This document shows positions 28,138 through 36,369 of a DNA stretch of 64,000 nucleotides, piece by piece. A program made the position numbers and the translations under genes. The DNA lies in contig NZ_KI519454.1 in NCBI RefSeq assembly GCF_000482545.1, positions 2,578,954-2,642,953 on the forward strand, written 5' to 3'. The DNA is from Arthrobacter sp. 35W (GTDB lineage: Bacteria > Actinomycetota > Actinomycetes > Actinomycetales > Micrococcaceae). The notes below the pieces were generated by a model. It searched no databases, was not told the DNA's origin, and saw only the letters and a program-made list of their open reading frames with translations. Numbering within the stretch: position 1 is the first letter of the stretch; every line of letters begins with the position of its first letter.

Positions 28138-28783
28138 GAACCGTCAACACCACTTCCGGCGCCTCGGGGTCGCGCTCAATCTTGGAGCGCAGCCGCTGGA
28201 CATGGACATTGACCAGGCGGGTGTCCGCGGCATGGCGGTAGCCCCACACCTGCTCCAGCAGCAGTTCACGGGTGAACACCTGCCACGGCTTGCGGGCCAG
28301 GGCCACCAGCAGATCGAATTCGAGCGGCGTGAGGGAAATGCGCTCCCCTGCCCGGCGCACGGCGTGGCCCGCCACGTCAATGGTGACGTCGGCGATGCTG
28401 AGCGTCTCCGGTGCCTTGGTGTCGCCCGGACGCAGCCGGGCGCGGACGCGCGCCACCAGCTCGGCCGGCTTGAACGGCTTGGCCACATAATCGTCGGCAC
28501 CGGACTCAAGCCCGCGGACGACGTCGGACGTGTCGGACTTGGCGGTCAGCATGACAATGGGCGTGTCCGATTCGGCGCGGATCTGGCGGCAGACCTCGAT
28601 GCCGTCCAATCCGGGCAGCATCAGATCCAGCAGCACCAGATCCGGCTTGCTCTGCCGGAAGATTTCCAGGGCCTGCGCCCCATCGGGGCAGAATACCGGG
28701 TCAAAACCGTCATTGCGCAGGACAATGCCAATCATCTCCGCCAAAGCTTCGTCGTCATCCACGACCAGAATGCGTGCCTTCAT
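28109..28783 (-). CDS. mtrA: Response regulator MtrA
   Basis: An OmpR/PhoB-family regulator of 224 residues. The receiver domain (1-115) has the acidic pocket D9-D11 and phospho-acceptor D53 in DLVLLDLMLPG, with K102-type lysine in AKPFKPAEL. The C-terminal winged helix (about 128-222) has the recognition helix in RLVNVHVQRLRSKIE. In actinobacteria MtrA controls peptidoglycan-hydrolase genes and, in mycobacteria, dnaA and oriC. ATG 28783 is the family start; the 27 residues encoded upstream are not conserved in type. It is first in the mtrA-mtrB-lpqB operon and divergent from the proline-rich membrane protein gene, with a 192-bp gap. Confidence 0.97.
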   Translation of the reverse strand: MKARILVVDDDEALAEMIGIVLRNDGFDPVFCPDGAQALEIFRQSKPDLVLLDLMLPGLDGIEVCRQIRAESDTPIVMLTAKSDTSDVVRGLESGADDYVAKPFKPAELVARVRARLRPGDTKAPETLSIADVTIDVAGHAVRRAGERISLTPLEFDLLVALARKPWQVFTRELLLEQVWGYRHAADTRLVNVHVQRLRSKIERDPEAPEVVLTVRGVGYKAGS

Positions 28784-28975
28784 AGTTATATATTCGCCTA
28801 TCCCCACGGCAATGTCCGTATCCGATGCACCAACACCCCCGCGCCATGCCCGGGGCCGCTTCATGGTGGCGCCCGGAAGAACCGGCTAGGGTGATTTTGT
28901 AGATCTACCATAGCCGCTGGCACCGCGGTGGCAGACGCTGGACGCGGCTGCCGGGACTTTCGTTGGGGAGAAGAA

Positions 28976-30427
28976 ATGACACAGCAACCCGGACCGCCTC
29001 TCGAAGAGCCGGCCGAGGGCCGCAGCGCTTCCGGGGCCCCACCCGTGCCCGGGGGCGCCGTGCCGCAGGCCCCCGGAACTCCCCCAGCCTCCGCACCGCA
29101 GCCCGCCCCGCAGTGGGGGCAGTACGCCCCGCAGTGGGGGCAGTACGCCCCGCCGCAGCAGTGGGGCCAGCCCACGCAGCCACCGGTCCAGCCGCCGGTC
29201 CTGCCGCCGGTCCTGCCGCCCTACGGCCAGTACGTTCCGCCGGCCGCCCCGCCCGCCCAGCAGCAGTGGGGGCAGCAGCCTGCGTGGGGCCAGGCCCCGC
29301 AATGGGGCCAGTACGGCCCCCCTTCCACTGGCTACCCGGTGCCCGGGCAGGCCAATGGCGCCAACGGCCCCGGCCACTACGTGGCACCGCCCAAACCGGG
29401 CGTCATCCCGCTGCGGCCCCTGGGGCTCGGCGAAGTGCTCGACGGCGCCTTCCAGGCTGCGCGGCGCAACGGCAAGGCGATGTTCGGCTCGGCGCTGCTG
29501 GTCCAGGCCGCCTCGGCCCTGCTCTCGGCCATCCTGCTCACCGTGTTCCTTTCGGGTGGGGCGCTGGCCTCGCTAATGGCCGGAACCACGTCCAGGGATG
29601 CCCTCGGTTCCATGGTGGTCGGCCTCGGCGGCGGTCTGCTGGTCACAGTGTTGTTGGGGTCCATGGCCCAGATGGTGCTCCAGGGTGCCCTGGTGGTTCC
29701 CGTCCTGCGGGCGATCCTGAACCGGCACACCGGCTTCAAATCCATGTGGTCCATGGCTCGGCACCGCATTGGCACCCTGGTCCTGGTGGGGCTGCTCACC
29801 ACCGGCGCCGTGTTGGTGGCCACCGCCGTCGTCGCCGCTGTGGCAGTGCTGATGGTGTCGGCTGTGGGCCCCGGCGGGGCCGTGCTGGCGGTGCTCGTGG
29901 CATTGGCCGTGCTTGCCCTGTTTGTCTGGCTCGGCACCAAGATCATGCTGGCGCCGGCAGCCGTCATCGTGGAGAACCTCGGTGTGTTCCCCGCACTGGC
30001 CCGCTCCTGGCGGCTGACCACCGGCCATTGGTGGCGCACCTTCGGCACCTATTTTGTAGCGGCCCTGATTGCCGGCATCATTGCCGGCGTGATCTCCACT
30101 CCGGTCGGGTTCATCACCGGCATTGTTTCCGCGATGATCACACCCAATCCCACCGAAGCCGACGCCGTCATGCAGCTGGTGGTCTCCCAGGGCATCTCGA
30201 TGATCGTCTCCACCCTGATCGGTGCCGTCACCCTCGCCTTCCAGTCCGGCGTGCTGGCCCTGATCTACGTTGACCTGCGGATGCGCAAGGAGGGCTTCGA
30301 TGTGGTGCTGATGCGCGAGATGGAGACCACGGGCCCGGACACCCCCGGCATCCCGGGCGCCTCGGGGCAGCCTGTGTCCCCCGGCGCTGCGGGGGGCCCC
30401 TTCCCCGGCCCGGCCCCGACGCTCTGA
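28976..30427 (+). CDS. Proline/glutamine-rich multi-helix membrane protein
   Basis: This protein of 483 residues begins with a long low-complexity cytosolic region (about 1-140) rich in Pro, Gln, Gly, Trp and Tyr, with repeated QWGQYAP units. It continues into a domain with about six membrane helices (150-430; LLVQAASALLSAILL begins the first). The body resembles the membrane domain found in glycerophosphodiester phosphodiesterases and DUF7847-type proteins, without an enzymatic domain. Function is unknown. It is the first gene of an operon with DUF4129, DUF4350, MoxR and DUF58 genes: its TGA shares one base with the next ATG. GGGGAGAAGAA precedes ATG 28976. Confidence 0.82.
   Translation: MTQQPGPPLEEPAEGRSASGAPPVPGGAVPQAPGTPPASAPQPAPQWGQYAPQWGQYAPPQQWGQPTQPPVQPPVLPPVLPPYGQYVPPAAPPAQQQWGQQPAWGQAPQWGQYGPPSTGYPVPGQANGANGPGHYVAPPKPGVIPLRPLGLGEVLDGAFQAARRNGKAMFGSALLVQAASALLSAILLTVFLSGGALASLMAGTTSRDALGSMVVGLGGGLLVTVLLGSMAQMVLQGALVVPVLRAILNRHTGFKSMWSMARHRIGTLVLVGLLTTGAVLVATAVVAAVAVLMVSAVGPGGAVLAVLVALAVLALFVWLGTKIMLAPAAVIVENLGVFPALARSWRLTTGHWWRTFGTYFVAALIAGIIAGVISTPVGFITGIVSAMITPNPTEADAVMQLVVSQGISMIVSTLIGAVTLAFQSGVLALIYVDLRMRKEGFDVVLMREMETTGPDTPGIPGASGQPVSPGAAGGPFPGPAPTL
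29106..29147 (+). repeat. Perfect 21-bp tandem repeat coding PQWGQYA
   Basis: Two identical 21-base units (29106-29126 and 29127-29147) encode PQWGQYA twice. Weaker copies continue to about 29320. The perfect identity including third positions suggests recent slippage duplication. Confidence 0.85.
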
Positions 30428-31122
30428 TGCCGTTGCCCGCCGTGGCGGCCCTGGCGACAGTGGCTTTCGACGTCCCCGTCCTGCCAGATGCCGATGAGGC
30501 CCGGGCGGAGATGGCCCGGGAATTGGCGCAGCAGATCTACCAGGAGGCCAAACCAGGTCTTGGCGAACTGGTCCTGCAGGCCATCAGGGATTTCATCACT
30601 GATCTGTTGAATTCGTTTACATCGCTGGATGCCAACCTTGGGCTCATCCTGATTGCCTCTCTGGCCGCGGTCGTCATCGTCGCCGCCGTCCTGGTCATTC
30701 GGCCCCGGCTGAACCGCCGCACGGCGGCGAAGGAGGACGTCTTCGCTGCGGCCACGGTGATGGATGCCCGCGGGCACCGCGCATTGGCCGAGGCCGCCGC
30801 GGCGCGCGGGGACATCTCCACCGCCATTGCCGAGCAGTTCAGGGCCATCGTCCGGGCGGCCGAAGAGCGGACGGTTGTCGACCCGCAGCCGGGGCGGACG
30901 GCGCACGAGGCCGCCGCGCAGATCGGGGTCTCCTTCCCTGCCCTGGCCGGCGAGCTGGACTCGGCATCGGAGCTTTTCAACATGGTCCGCTATGGCTCCG
31001 TCCCCGTGGCCGGAAGCGATTGGCAGTGGCTGGCCGGGCTGGACGGGCGGCTGCAGGGCACCACGGCGGCCAGCCACCCGGGTGCCACTGGCCAGGATTC
31101 CACGCTGGCGGTGCCGCGGTGA
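30427..31122 (+). CDS. DUF4129 membrane protein
   Basis: A 231-residue protein with an N-terminal helix-rich extracytoplasmic part, one membrane helix (about 75-95, LILIASLAAVVIVAAVLVI) and a cytosolic DUF4129 domain (about 125-215; AIAEQFRAIVRAAEERTVV and GRTAHEAAAQIG are its conserved parts). DUF4129 domains occur next to MoxR/DUF58 genes and at the end of transglutaminase proteins; the function is unknown. It starts one base inside the previous stop and its own stop overlaps the next GTG. It belongs to the MoxR operon and probably works in one membrane complex with its neighbours. Confidence 0.85.
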   Translation: MPLPAVAALATVAFDVPVLPDADEARAEMARELAQQIYQEAKPGLGELVLQAIRDFITDLLNSFTSLDANLGLILIASLAAVVIVAAVLVIRPRLNRRTAAKEDVFAAATVMDARGHRALAEAAAARGDISTAIAEQFRAIVRAAEERTVVDPQPGRTAHEAAAQIGVSFPALAGELDSASELFNMVRYGSVPVAGSDWQWLAGLDGRLQGTTAASHPGATGQDSTLAVPR

Positions 31123-32372
31123 GCGCCCCCCTTGCGACGACGCCGGAAACGCCCGCCCCGGACCCCGGGCCCGTCTACTTCAACGCCCCCGAGCCCGCGG
31201 GCGTCCAGCTGCGCCGGTGGCTGCGGGCCCACCGCTTCTGGCTGCTGGTGGGCGGCGCCGTCGCCGTCGTTCTTGTTGTCCTTTTTGTCCTCTCCCTCGC
31301 CGGTTCCCGGAGCCAGGGCACGCTGGCCGTGGACAACCCAGCCCCGGCCGGCGGCATGGCCGTGGCCAAGGTGCTGGGGCACCATGGTGTGGACGTCCGT
31401 GCCACGGACTCGCTCGAGGCCACCCTTGAGGCTCTGGAGTCCGCCGGGGCGGAGAACACCACCGTGCTGCTGCACGACCCCTCGACCCTGCTTTCCCCCG
31501 GGCAGCTGGCCCGGCTGGCTGCCGCCGGCACCAAGGTGGTGGCGCTGGCCCCGGGACCGTTGTCACTGAAGGCCTTGGCACCGGACATCACCCCGGCCGG
31601 GCTGGCGGGGTTCGGGCAGTCCACGGTGGACGCCCAGTGCACCCAGATCGATGCGGCCACCGCCGAAAGCATCACCAGCAGCGGCGGATCCTCCTTTGAG
31701 GCGCTGCTCTACCGCGGTCCCATCGCCTGCTTTACGGATCCGGCCACCGGCGCCGGCGCGCAGCAGGCGGGCCTGTACGCGACAACGGCGGACGGCTCGG
31801 TGGTGGTGCTGGGCAACCCGGCGATGCTGAGCAACGAGCAGGCCGCGACGGCGGGGAATGCCGCGCTGGTGCTGCGCACCCTTGGCTCCCGTGAGGTGCT
31901 CCTGTGGTACACGCCGTCGCTGAAGGACCTGCCCATCCCCGATGCCCCGCCCACGCTGGCCTCGCTGACCCCCGGCTGGGTGCTGCCCGCCGGGATCTGG
32001 CTGATGCTGGTGGCGGCCCTGGCCATGTTCTGGCGTGGACGCCGGGATGGGCCGCTCGTTCCCGAGCCGCTTCCGGTGCTGGTGAAGTCCGCCGAAACCG
32101 TGGCCGGCCGGGCCCGGCTCTACCAGCGTGCCGGTGCCGTCGAGCGGGCCGCGGACAATCTGCGCTCCGGTGCCCTGCTCCGGATCGCCGCCCAGCTGCG
32201 GCTGGACGCCCGCAGCTCCGGTGCCGAGGTGGCCGCCGCCGTCGCCGCCCACAGCCCACTGCCACCCGCCCGGGTGCACGAGATCCTCACCTTCAGACCC
32301 AGCACCGAAAAGGCCCTGCTCAGCTGGGTCCGCGACCTCGAAGCCCTAGAGAAAGAAGCCACCGGACGATGA
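31119..32372 (+). CDS. DUF4350 membrane protein
   Basis: A 417-residue protein. A cytosolic N-terminus leads to a membrane helix (about 43-62). A large extracytoplasmic domain of the DUF4350 type follows, starting GTLAVDNPAPAGGMAVAKVL and fitting a GATase/sugar-binding-like fold. A second helix lies at about 285-305, with a cytosolic helical tail. DUF4350 proteins regularly sit between DUF4129 and MoxR genes. GTG 31119 overlaps the previous stop by 4 bp, and its own TGA overlaps the ATG of the MoxR gene by 4 bp, so all are coupled. No catalytic residues can be named. Confidence 0.82.
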   Translation: MSAPLATTPETPAPDPGPVYFNAPEPAGVQLRRWLRAHRFWLLVGGAVAVVLVVLFVLSLAGSRSQGTLAVDNPAPAGGMAVAKVLGHHGVDVRATDSLEATLEALESAGAENTTVLLHDPSTLLSPGQLARLAAAGTKVVALAPGPLSLKALAPDITPAGLAGFGQSTVDAQCTQIDAATAESITSSGGSSFEALLYRGPIACFTDPATGAGAQQAGLYATTADGSVVVLGNPAMLSNEQAATAGNAALVLRTLGSREVLLWYTPSLKDLPIPDAPPTLASLTPGWVLPAGIWLMLVAALAMFWRGRRDGPLVPEPLPVLVKSAETVAGRARLYQRAGAVERAADNLRSGALLRIAAQLRLDARSSGAEVAAAVAAHSPLPPARVHEILTFRPSTEKALLSWVRDLEALEKEATGR

Positions 32373-33382
32373 ACGGACACTACCCCCAGGCCACCGACGC
32401 ACCGGCAACGGCACCGGTGCCTGCCCCGGCCGCCGATCCGGCCCGCGCCGCCCTGCTGGCCGTGCGCGCCGAGGTGGCCAAGGCCGTTGTCGGCCAGGAT
32501 GCCACCGTGACGGGGATGCTCATCGCCCTGCTGGCGCGGGGCCACGTGCTGCTGGAAGGGGTGCCCGGCGTGGCCAAGACGCTGCTGGTGCGCGCTCTGT
32601 CCACCTCCCTGTCCCTGGACACCAAGCGGGTCCAGTTCACCCCGGACCTGATGCCCGGCGACGTCACGGGTTCGCTCATCTACGACGCCCACAGCTCCGA
32701 ATTCCGCTTCCGCGAGGGCCCGGTCTTCACCAACATCCTGCTGGCCGATGAGATCAACAGGACCCCGCCGAAGACCCAGGCCTCGCTGCTGGAGGCCATG
32801 GAGGAGCACCAGGTGTCCGTCGACGGCGTTTCGCGCCGCCTGCCGGCACCGTTCATGGTGGCCGCCACGCAGAACCCGGTGGAATACGAGGGCACCTACC
32901 CGCTGCCGGAGGCCCAGCTGGACCGCTTCCTGCTGAAGCTGACCATGCCGCTGCCCGGGCGTGAGGATGAGATCGAGGTGGTCCGCCGCCACAGCCTGGG
33001 CTTCGACCCGAAGGATCTGGCCGCGGCCGGCGTCCGGCCCGTCGCCGGAGCCGCGGAGCTGGCCCTGGCGCGCACCGCCGTCGGACAGCTGGCCGTCTCG
33101 CCCGAGGTGATGGCCTACATCGTCGATCTGGTCCGCGCCACCCGGGCGGCGCCGTCGTTCCAGCTGGGTGTCTCTCCGCGCGGGGCCACGGCCCTGCTGA
33201 ACACGGCCCGCGCCTGGGCCTGGCTGTCCGGACGCAGCTTTGTCACTCCCGACGATGTGAAGGCGCTGGTCCTGCCGGCCCTGCGGCACCGCGTTGGCCT
33301 GCGGCCGGAGGCGCAGATGGATGGTGTGCAGGTGGATGACGTGCTGTCCTCCATCATGGCCACCGTGCCAGTCCCCCGCTGA
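32369..33382 (+). CDS. MoxR-family AAA+ ATPase
   Basis: A 337-residue AAA+ protein with Walker A GVPGVAKT at 64-71, Walker B ILLADEINR near 127, and the lid domain with SPRGATALL. MoxR ATPases act as chaperones that activate partner proteins, often von Willebrand-type or DUF58 proteins encoded next door. The first 25 residues are Ala/Pro-rich and probably disordered. The gene overlaps the DUF4350 gene by 4 bp and is followed three bases later by the DUF58 gene. It corresponds in layout to the moxR2 (Rv3692) neighbourhood of mycobacteria, as I recall it. Confidence 0.93.
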   Translation: MNGHYPQATDAPATAPVPAPAADPARAALLAVRAEVAKAVVGQDATVTGMLIALLARGHVLLEGVPGVAKTLLVRALSTSLSLDTKRVQFTPDLMPGDVTGSLIYDAHSSEFRFREGPVFTNILLADEINRTPPKTQASLLEAMEEHQVSVDGVSRRLPAPFMVAATQNPVEYEGTYPLPEAQLDRFLLKLTMPLPGREDEIEVVRRHSLGFDPKDLAAAGVRPVAGAAELALARTAVGQLAVSPEVMAYIVDLVRATRAAPSFQLGVSPRGATALLNTARAWAWLSGRSFVTPDDVKALVLPALRHRVGLRPEAQMDGVQVDDVLSSIMATVPVPR

Positions 33383-33385
33383 GCC

Positions 33386-34678
33386 ATGGCTGTCACAGGA
33401 CGGCTGGTGCTGCTCGCCCTGGCGGGGCTGGTGCCGATTCTTGCGTTCCCGTCGCCGGGCACCGTACTGCTGTGGGTGGCCCTGCTGGTGGCCTCCTGCA
33501 CCCTGGATCTGGTTCTGGCCGCCTCCCCGCGCGCCGTGGCACTGCAGCGCATCGTGCCCGAGGGCGTGCGCCTGGGCCAGGACACCGACGCCGAACTGCT
33601 GCTCACCAACACCTCCAACCGGACGCTGCGGGCCCTGGTCCGCGACGGCTGGCAGCCCTCGGCCGGGGCCCGGAATCCGCGCCAGCGGACCACCATTGGC
33701 GCCCATGAGCGGCGGCGGCTGATCGTGGCCCTGCGCCCCATCCGGCGCGGCGAGGTGGCCAGCCCGCATGCCACCATCCGCTCCTTTGGGCCGCTGGGGC
33801 TCGCCGCGCGCCAGGCCACCCTCCCGCTCCCGGGGGTGCTGCGGGTGCTGCCGCCCTTCAATTCCAAGCGGCATCTGCCCGGCAAGCTGCGGCTGCTGCG
33901 CGAACTGGACGGCAAGGCGGCCGTGCAGATCCGCGGTGCCGGCACGGAGTTCGATTCGCTGCGCGACTATGTGCAGGGGGACGACGTCCGCTCCATCGAC
34001 TGGCGGGCGACGGCGCGGCGCCGCGATGTGGTGGTGCGGACCTGGCGGCCGGAGCGCGACAGGCGCGTGGTCATTGTGCTGGACACCTCGCGGACCTCGG
34101 CGGCGCGCATCGAGGACGAGCCGCGGCTGGACACCGGCATCGAGGCCGCTCTGCTGCTGGCGGCGCTGGCGGACCGCGGCGGGGACCGGGTGGACTTCGC
34201 CGCCTTCGACAGGCGGGTGCGGGCCCGGGTCAGCTCCGCGGCGAAGGGCAATCTGCTCTCCTCGCTGGTGCGCTCGATGGCGCCCCTGCAGCCGCAATTG
34301 ATTGAACTGGACTACGCGGCTGTCCCCGGCGTGGTCCGTTCGCTGTCCTCGCACCGCGCCCTGGTGGTGCTGCTGACCTCCCTGGATGCCGGATCCGCGG
34401 AGGAGGGACTGATCCCCCTGGTGTCGGCGCTGGTGGGCAGCCACGTCGTCGTCGTCGCCTCGGTGCGGGACCCGGCCTTGGAGGAGATGCGTGCCGGCGT
34501 TTCAACGGTGGTGGAAACCTACCGCGCGGCCGCAGCGGAGCACGCCCTGCTGGAACGCGGTGCCGTGGCCTCGGCGCTGCGGCAGCTCGGTGCCGAAGTG
34601 GTCGACGCCGATCCGCACCAATTGCCGCCGCAGCTGGCCGACGCCTACATCCGGCTCAAGGCCGCCGGCCGCCTCTAG
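33386..34678 (+). CDS. DUF58 protein (MoxR partner)
   Basis: A 430-residue protein: two N-terminal membrane helices (about 5-22 and 26-43), a beta-sandwich-like stretch, then the DUF58 signature DYVQGDDVRSIDWRATAR near 194-211. A vWA-like domain follows, with VIVLDTSRTSA in place of the metal-binding DxSxS (here DTSRT). DUF58 proteins are thought to be MoxR clients. It is last in the five-gene operon, ended by a large palindrome at 34679. The vWA metal site looks only partly conserved. Confidence 0.9.
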   Translation: MAVTGRLVLLALAGLVPILAFPSPGTVLLWVALLVASCTLDLVLAASPRAVALQRIVPEGVRLGQDTDAELLLTNTSNRTLRALVRDGWQPSAGARNPRQRTTIGAHERRRLIVALRPIRRGEVASPHATIRSFGPLGLAARQATLPLPGVLRVLPPFNSKRHLPGKLRLLRELDGKAAVQIRGAGTEFDSLRDYVQGDDVRSIDWRATARRRDVVVRTWRPERDRRVVIVLDTSRTSAARIEDEPRLDTGIEAALLLAALADRGGDRVDFAAFDRRVRARVSSAAKGNLLSSLVRSMAPLQPQLIELDYAAVPGVVRSLSSHRALVVLLTSLDAGSAEEGLIPLVSALVGSHVVVVASVRDPALEEMRAGVSTVVETYRAAAAEHALLERGAVASALRQLGAEVVDADPHQLPPQLADAYIRLKAAGRL

Positions 34679-34751
34679 CGTCCCAACTGAGTGACACTTA
34701 TCGCACACTTTCGGGCCCGGAACGTGTCACAACTGTCACTCAGTTGGGACG
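34679..34751. repeat. Large imperfect palindrome, CCCAACTGNGTG family (copy A)
   Basis: The 18-base arms CGTCCCAACTGAGTGACA (34679-34696) and their exact complement (34734-34751) close a 37-base middle. That middle keeps a worn version of the TTATCGCAC...GGAACGTG inner stem of the copy at 43575. It fills the whole gap between the convergent DUF58 and MetE-like genes, starting at the base after one stop, and can end both transcripts. Confidence 0.85.
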
Positions 34752-34753
34752 GG

Positions 34754-35797
34754 TCAGGAGGCCATGACGTCGTTGAGGGCGCGGGCGGTGTCGGTCAGCT
34801 TGGTGAGGACGGCGCGGGCCCCGTCGGGCGAATGGGTGGCGAGGCTGCCGCCCGGGACCAGGCGCAGGGCCGCCAGCTGCTTCGGCTCCAGGCCGAGCCC
34901 ATGCCAGGGCCGCATGACTGACTCCACCAGGCGCGAGACCTGGGGCAGGGTGGCCGCCGGGTTGTCCACCGACAGCAGGCCGGCCCACAGGCTCTTCCCA
35001 CCCTCGATGGCCTCGGCGAGCTGTTCCCAATCCGAGGTGCCGAGCTGGGCCAGGGGAAGCGCGACGCCGTCGGCCGCCGCCCGCAGCGCCAGCGCCACGG
35101 GTTTGCCGGCCCCGGGCAGGTTGAAGACGACGTCGGCGGCACCGGCGCTGCGTGCTGCCCGCACGATGGTCTCCCAGCCGGCAACGGCCTCGGTGCCGTC
35201 GATGGCGCGCAGGGTGCGGTAGCCGCTGGAGGTGGGGATGGCGCCGGCCAGCACGCGGGCAATTTCCGGCTCATCGATCTGCACGGTGATGGCGGCTCCG
35301 GGCACGGCGGCAGCCACCCGTTCAAGGTGCGCCCCCAGTCCGGCGGCCAGCGACTCGCCGATGTCCCGGCGGGCCCCGTAATCCAGCAGGACCCGCTCGC
35401 CGTAGTGCAGGTGCAGCGAGGCGGCCATGGTCCACGGCCCGCAGATCTGGACCTTTATCGCCGGGGCGGGGCGTTCCTCGGCACCTGCCACATCGGCCAG
35501 CACGTTGATATCGGAAGACAAGGCGGAAACGGCCCGGCGGTGGTCCGCGCCGGGCCTGTCCACCAGACGCCAGCCAAAGGGCTGCACATCCACCGGAAGC
35601 TCAACCAGCAGGGCGGCGGTGCGGCCGACGTCGTCGGAGCCTACACCGCGCTCCGGCAGCTGCACCAGATACGGCAGGTGCGGATCGCCCAGCTCGCCGC
35701 GGGTGATCCGGGCCGCCTCGACGGCGTCCGTCCCGGGCCACTGCCCCAGGGCCGTGGCCGTGACCTCGGTGGGGCGGGTGTTCTCGGCGGCGCCCAC
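34754..35797 (-). CDS. MetE-like (UROD/MetE superfamily) protein lacking zinc cysteines
   Basis: A 347-residue protein with the TIM-barrel pattern of the C-terminal half of cobalamin-independent methionine synthase: QICGPWTMAASLHLHYGE near 108 and VQIDEPEIARVL near 166. MetE uses His/Cys/Glu/Cys to hold zinc that activates homocysteine. This protein contains a single cysteine (in QICGPW), so that site is missing and methionine synthase activity is doubtful. Proteins like this (Rv3015c in mycobacteria, from memory) are often labelled methionine synthase. GTG 35797 shares one base with the chorismate mutase stop, so the two are co-translated. Confidence 0.78.
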   Translation of the reverse strand: MGAAENTRPTEVTATALGQWPGTDAVEAARITRGELGDPHLPYLVQLPERGVGSDDVGRTAALLVELPVDVQPFGWRLVDRPGADHRRAVSALSSDINVLADVAGAEERPAPAIKVQICGPWTMAASLHLHYGERVLLDYGARRDIGESLAAGLGAHLERVAAAVPGAAITVQIDEPEIARVLAGAIPTSSGYRTLRAIDGTEAVAGWETIVRAARSAGAADVVFNLPGAGKPVALALRAAADGVALPLAQLGTSDWEQLAEAIEGGKSLWAGLLSVDNPAATLPQVSRLVESVMRPWHGLGLEPKQLAALRLVPGGSLATHSPDGARAVLTKLTDTARALNDVMAS

Positions 35798-36261
35798 TAG
35801 GACGGCAGGCCGCCGTCGGGCGCGGTGCCGTTCCCAGCGGCTTTGCCATTGTTCGCGGCCTGGCCATTGTTCGCGGCCCTGCCGTTGAGTGCGGCGCTGT
35901 GGCTCTCCGAGATCGCCTGGTGGTGGCGGATGACCTCGCTGATGATGAAATTCAGGAACTTCTCCGCGAAGGCGGGGTCCAGGTGGGCCGACTCGGCCAG
36001 GGCACGGAGCCGGCCGATCTGGGCGGCCTCGCGGCCCGGGTCCCCGGCCGGCAGCTGGTGCTTGGCCTTCAGCACGCCCACGCGCTGGGTGGCCTTGAAG
36101 CGCTCGGCCAGCAGGTACACCAGCGTGGCGTCGATGTTGTCGATGCTGGAGCGCACGGACAGCAACTCGGCCATGACAGCGGGATCAACCTGGCCGGCGA
36201 GCGAGCTGGCGGCGGGGTCGAAATCGTTCTCGGGCAGGTGGCTGGCGGTCGGTTCAGTCAT
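35797..36261 (-). CDS. Chorismate mutase, AroQ class
   Basis: This 154-residue protein should convert chorismate to prephenate for Phe/Tyr synthesis. The helical AroQ core spans about residues 33-122: LLSVRSSIDNIDATLVYLLA, then RFKATQRVGVLKAKH with the active-site Arg/Lys, and FLNFIISEVIRHHQ near the C-terminal end of the core. The first 28 residues and the last 30 are extensions. The tail is built of 6-residue repeats (AANNGQ, AANNGK). No signal peptide is seen, so it is cytosolic. It is upstream of and coupled to the MetE-like gene. Confidence 0.9.
   Translation of the reverse strand: MTEPTASHLPENDFDPAASSLAGQVDPAVMAELLSVRSSIDNIDATLVYLLAERFKATQRVGVLKAKHQLPAGDPGREAAQIGRLRALAESAHLDPAFAEKFLNFIISEVIRHHQAISESHSAALNGRAANNGQAANNGKAAGNGTAPDGGLPS
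35845..35898 (-). repeat. 18-bp tandem repeat in the chorismate mutase tail
   Basis: Three consecutive 18-base units, two almost identical (GCCATTGTTCGCGGCCTG) and one diverged, encode AANNGQ-type hexapeptides. The reading frame is kept, so length variation here would not break the enzyme. Confidence 0.85.
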
Positions 36262-36369
36262 GCTCCCAGTTTAGGCTGTCCGCCGCGGCCGCCAGCAACC
36301 GGTTCCACCCATTGACACAGCATTCCCCCTCACGTGTAGTGGAGGGACCGCCAAGCAAGGGAGCACGCG

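Noticed and set aside
28899..28908. Palindrome GTAGATCTAC in the mtrA divergent gap
   Set aside because: Too short, and unlike the GTCACA-type MtrA site; no basis for calling it an operator.
32120..34444. A 774-codon open frame antisense to the MoxR and DUF58 genes
   Set aside because: Gln/Gly/His-rich shadow of two well-supported genes.
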